33,091 nucleotides of DNA from CAYZTD01 sp964638155 (GTDB lineage: Archaea > Thermoplasmatota > E2 > DHVEG-1). The notes under the pieces are model-generated. The model ran no database searches and had not been told where the DNA came from. It saw nothing but the letters and a program-made list of their open reading frames with translations. Position numbers and translations under genes: made by a program. Shown here one piece after another: positions 32,513 through 33,091 of the stretch (position 1 is its first letter; every line of letters begins with the position of its first letter). The stretch spans positions 1 to 33,091 of the forward strand of contig CAZWYI010000024.1 of the NCBI GenBank assembly GCA_964638155.1, given 5' to 3'.

Positions 32513-33043
32513 ATGTTTATAATAAATAAAAAATTGACTTTAGCTATCACTATAATTACTATAATTATTTTAACCACTTGTGGATGTATAGAAAACAATA
32601 ATCCAAACAAAGAAAATAATAATGGAGAAAAACCTGTTTATAATTCAAAAACATTTACTGTTGGATCCACTATTGATAGTAATTTTTCAAAAATTCAAGA
32701 TGCGATAGATTATGCATCTGCCAATGATACAATCCTAGTTAAACCTGGCATTTATCAGGAATCAATTAGAATTAATAAAACAATAAATCTAATTGGTGAA
32801 AATTTAGAAAATACTATAATTCATAGCAAAAATACAACAGAAACAATAGATGGCACAAATGAAATATATGAAACAAATAGAGTCAATCTTATAACTATTA
32901 TTGCTAATAATTGTGTTGTAAAAAATTTTACCTTTATATCTAATAATAAAAACAAAATTATTCGTGGAATTAATTTAAATACAGAAAATAATACCATTAT
33001 TAATTGTAACTTATCTGGATTGTACAACGCAATAAAAATATAG
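32513..33043 (+). CDS. NosD-type lipoprotein, C-terminally truncated
   Basis: 176 residues. The N-terminus is a lipoprotein-like signal: LAITIITIIILTTCGCIE, with a lipobox-like Cys, then an Asn/Glu-rich linker. From about 50 the NosD beta-helix begins (FSKIQDAIDYASANDTILV, INLIGENLENTII), but only two or three turns are made before TAG at 33041. Related proteins in this window continue for 250-400 residues. The 48 bases after the TAG do not read as a helix continuation in this frame. The gene is therefore broken, or the window end hides a frameshift. GGAGG is only 2-3 nt ahead of the ATG, an unusually short spacer. Confidence 0.65.
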   Translation: MFIINKKLTLAITIITIIILTTCGCIENNNPNKENNNGEKPVYNSKTFTVGSTIDSNFSKIQDAIDYASANDTILVKPGIYQESIRINKTINLIGENLENTIIHSKNTTETIDGTNEIYETNRVNLITIIANNCVVKNFTFISNNKNKIIRGINLNTENNTIINCNLSGLYNAIKI

Positions 33044-33091
33044 AGGACTTTGAAAAACCCCTATTATAGAAATCTCTTTATTCTCCTTATC

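Noticed and set aside
33041..33091. Read-through of the TAG at 33041 as pyrrolysine
   Set aside because: The 16 codons after it do not resemble a beta-helix continuation, so decoding would not restore the protein.

Overview
The window comes from a low-GC archaeon, most likely an uncultured member of the Thermoplasmatota. Archaeal marks are the archaeal-type triosephosphate isomerase, the gene order L18e-L13-S9-RpoN, a tRNA gene without encoded CCA, TATA boxes about 26-28 nt ahead of apparently leaderless starts, and a PGF-type C-terminal sorting signal. The lineage within Archaea is inference from gene content and style (NosD, PKD and DUF11 surface proteins). No 16S rRNA gene is present.

Left third (1-9400) is mostly core genome: an agarase-like glycoside hydrolase fused to a beta-helix, triosephosphate isomerase, ribulose-phosphate epimerase, a 51-residue AbrB-type protein, transaldolase, a DUF5611-like protein, a LOG-like protein, a NosF/NosY-like ABC pair, the ribosomal/RNA polymerase operon and tRNA-Arg(UCU). 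Rpe, transaldolase and TpiA belong to the non-oxidative pentose phosphate pathway and lower glycolysis.

Middle (9400-11423) looks like a small accessory locus beside the tRNA. It holds an AbiE-like antitoxin/toxin pair whose toxin frame is cut by one in-frame TAG, then about 630 bp of non-coding DNA dense in symmetric sequence: a 37-bp tandem duplication over the antitoxin promoter, a long imperfect inverted repeat, an 18-bp dyad, and four copies of a 16-bp palindrome at 33/34/33-bp spacing. This array is the best candidate for something undescribed (operator array, partition site or origin of a former mobile element).

Right two thirds (11424-33091) is a cell-surface island of ten exported or membrane-anchored proteins: two DUF11/PKD proteins, a 1460-residue S-layer-like protein with a long structured mRNA leader, a papain-family protease, four or more NosD-type beta-helix proteins, a rhodanese-PKD protein and two proteins of unknown fold. 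They share modules (DUF11, PKD, beta-helix) and several share a short basic-then-amphipathic C-terminal tail; one instead has a PGF-type C-terminal signal. I infer a secreted or wall-attached system for adhesion and breakdown of polymers. One DUF11 gene contains two identical 357-bp tandem units with an extreme A/C-only third-codon-position bias, and a second array of 396-bp units with 304 bp of exact identity, so it is being reshaped by recombination. Both window ends contain NosD-type genes that look incomplete.
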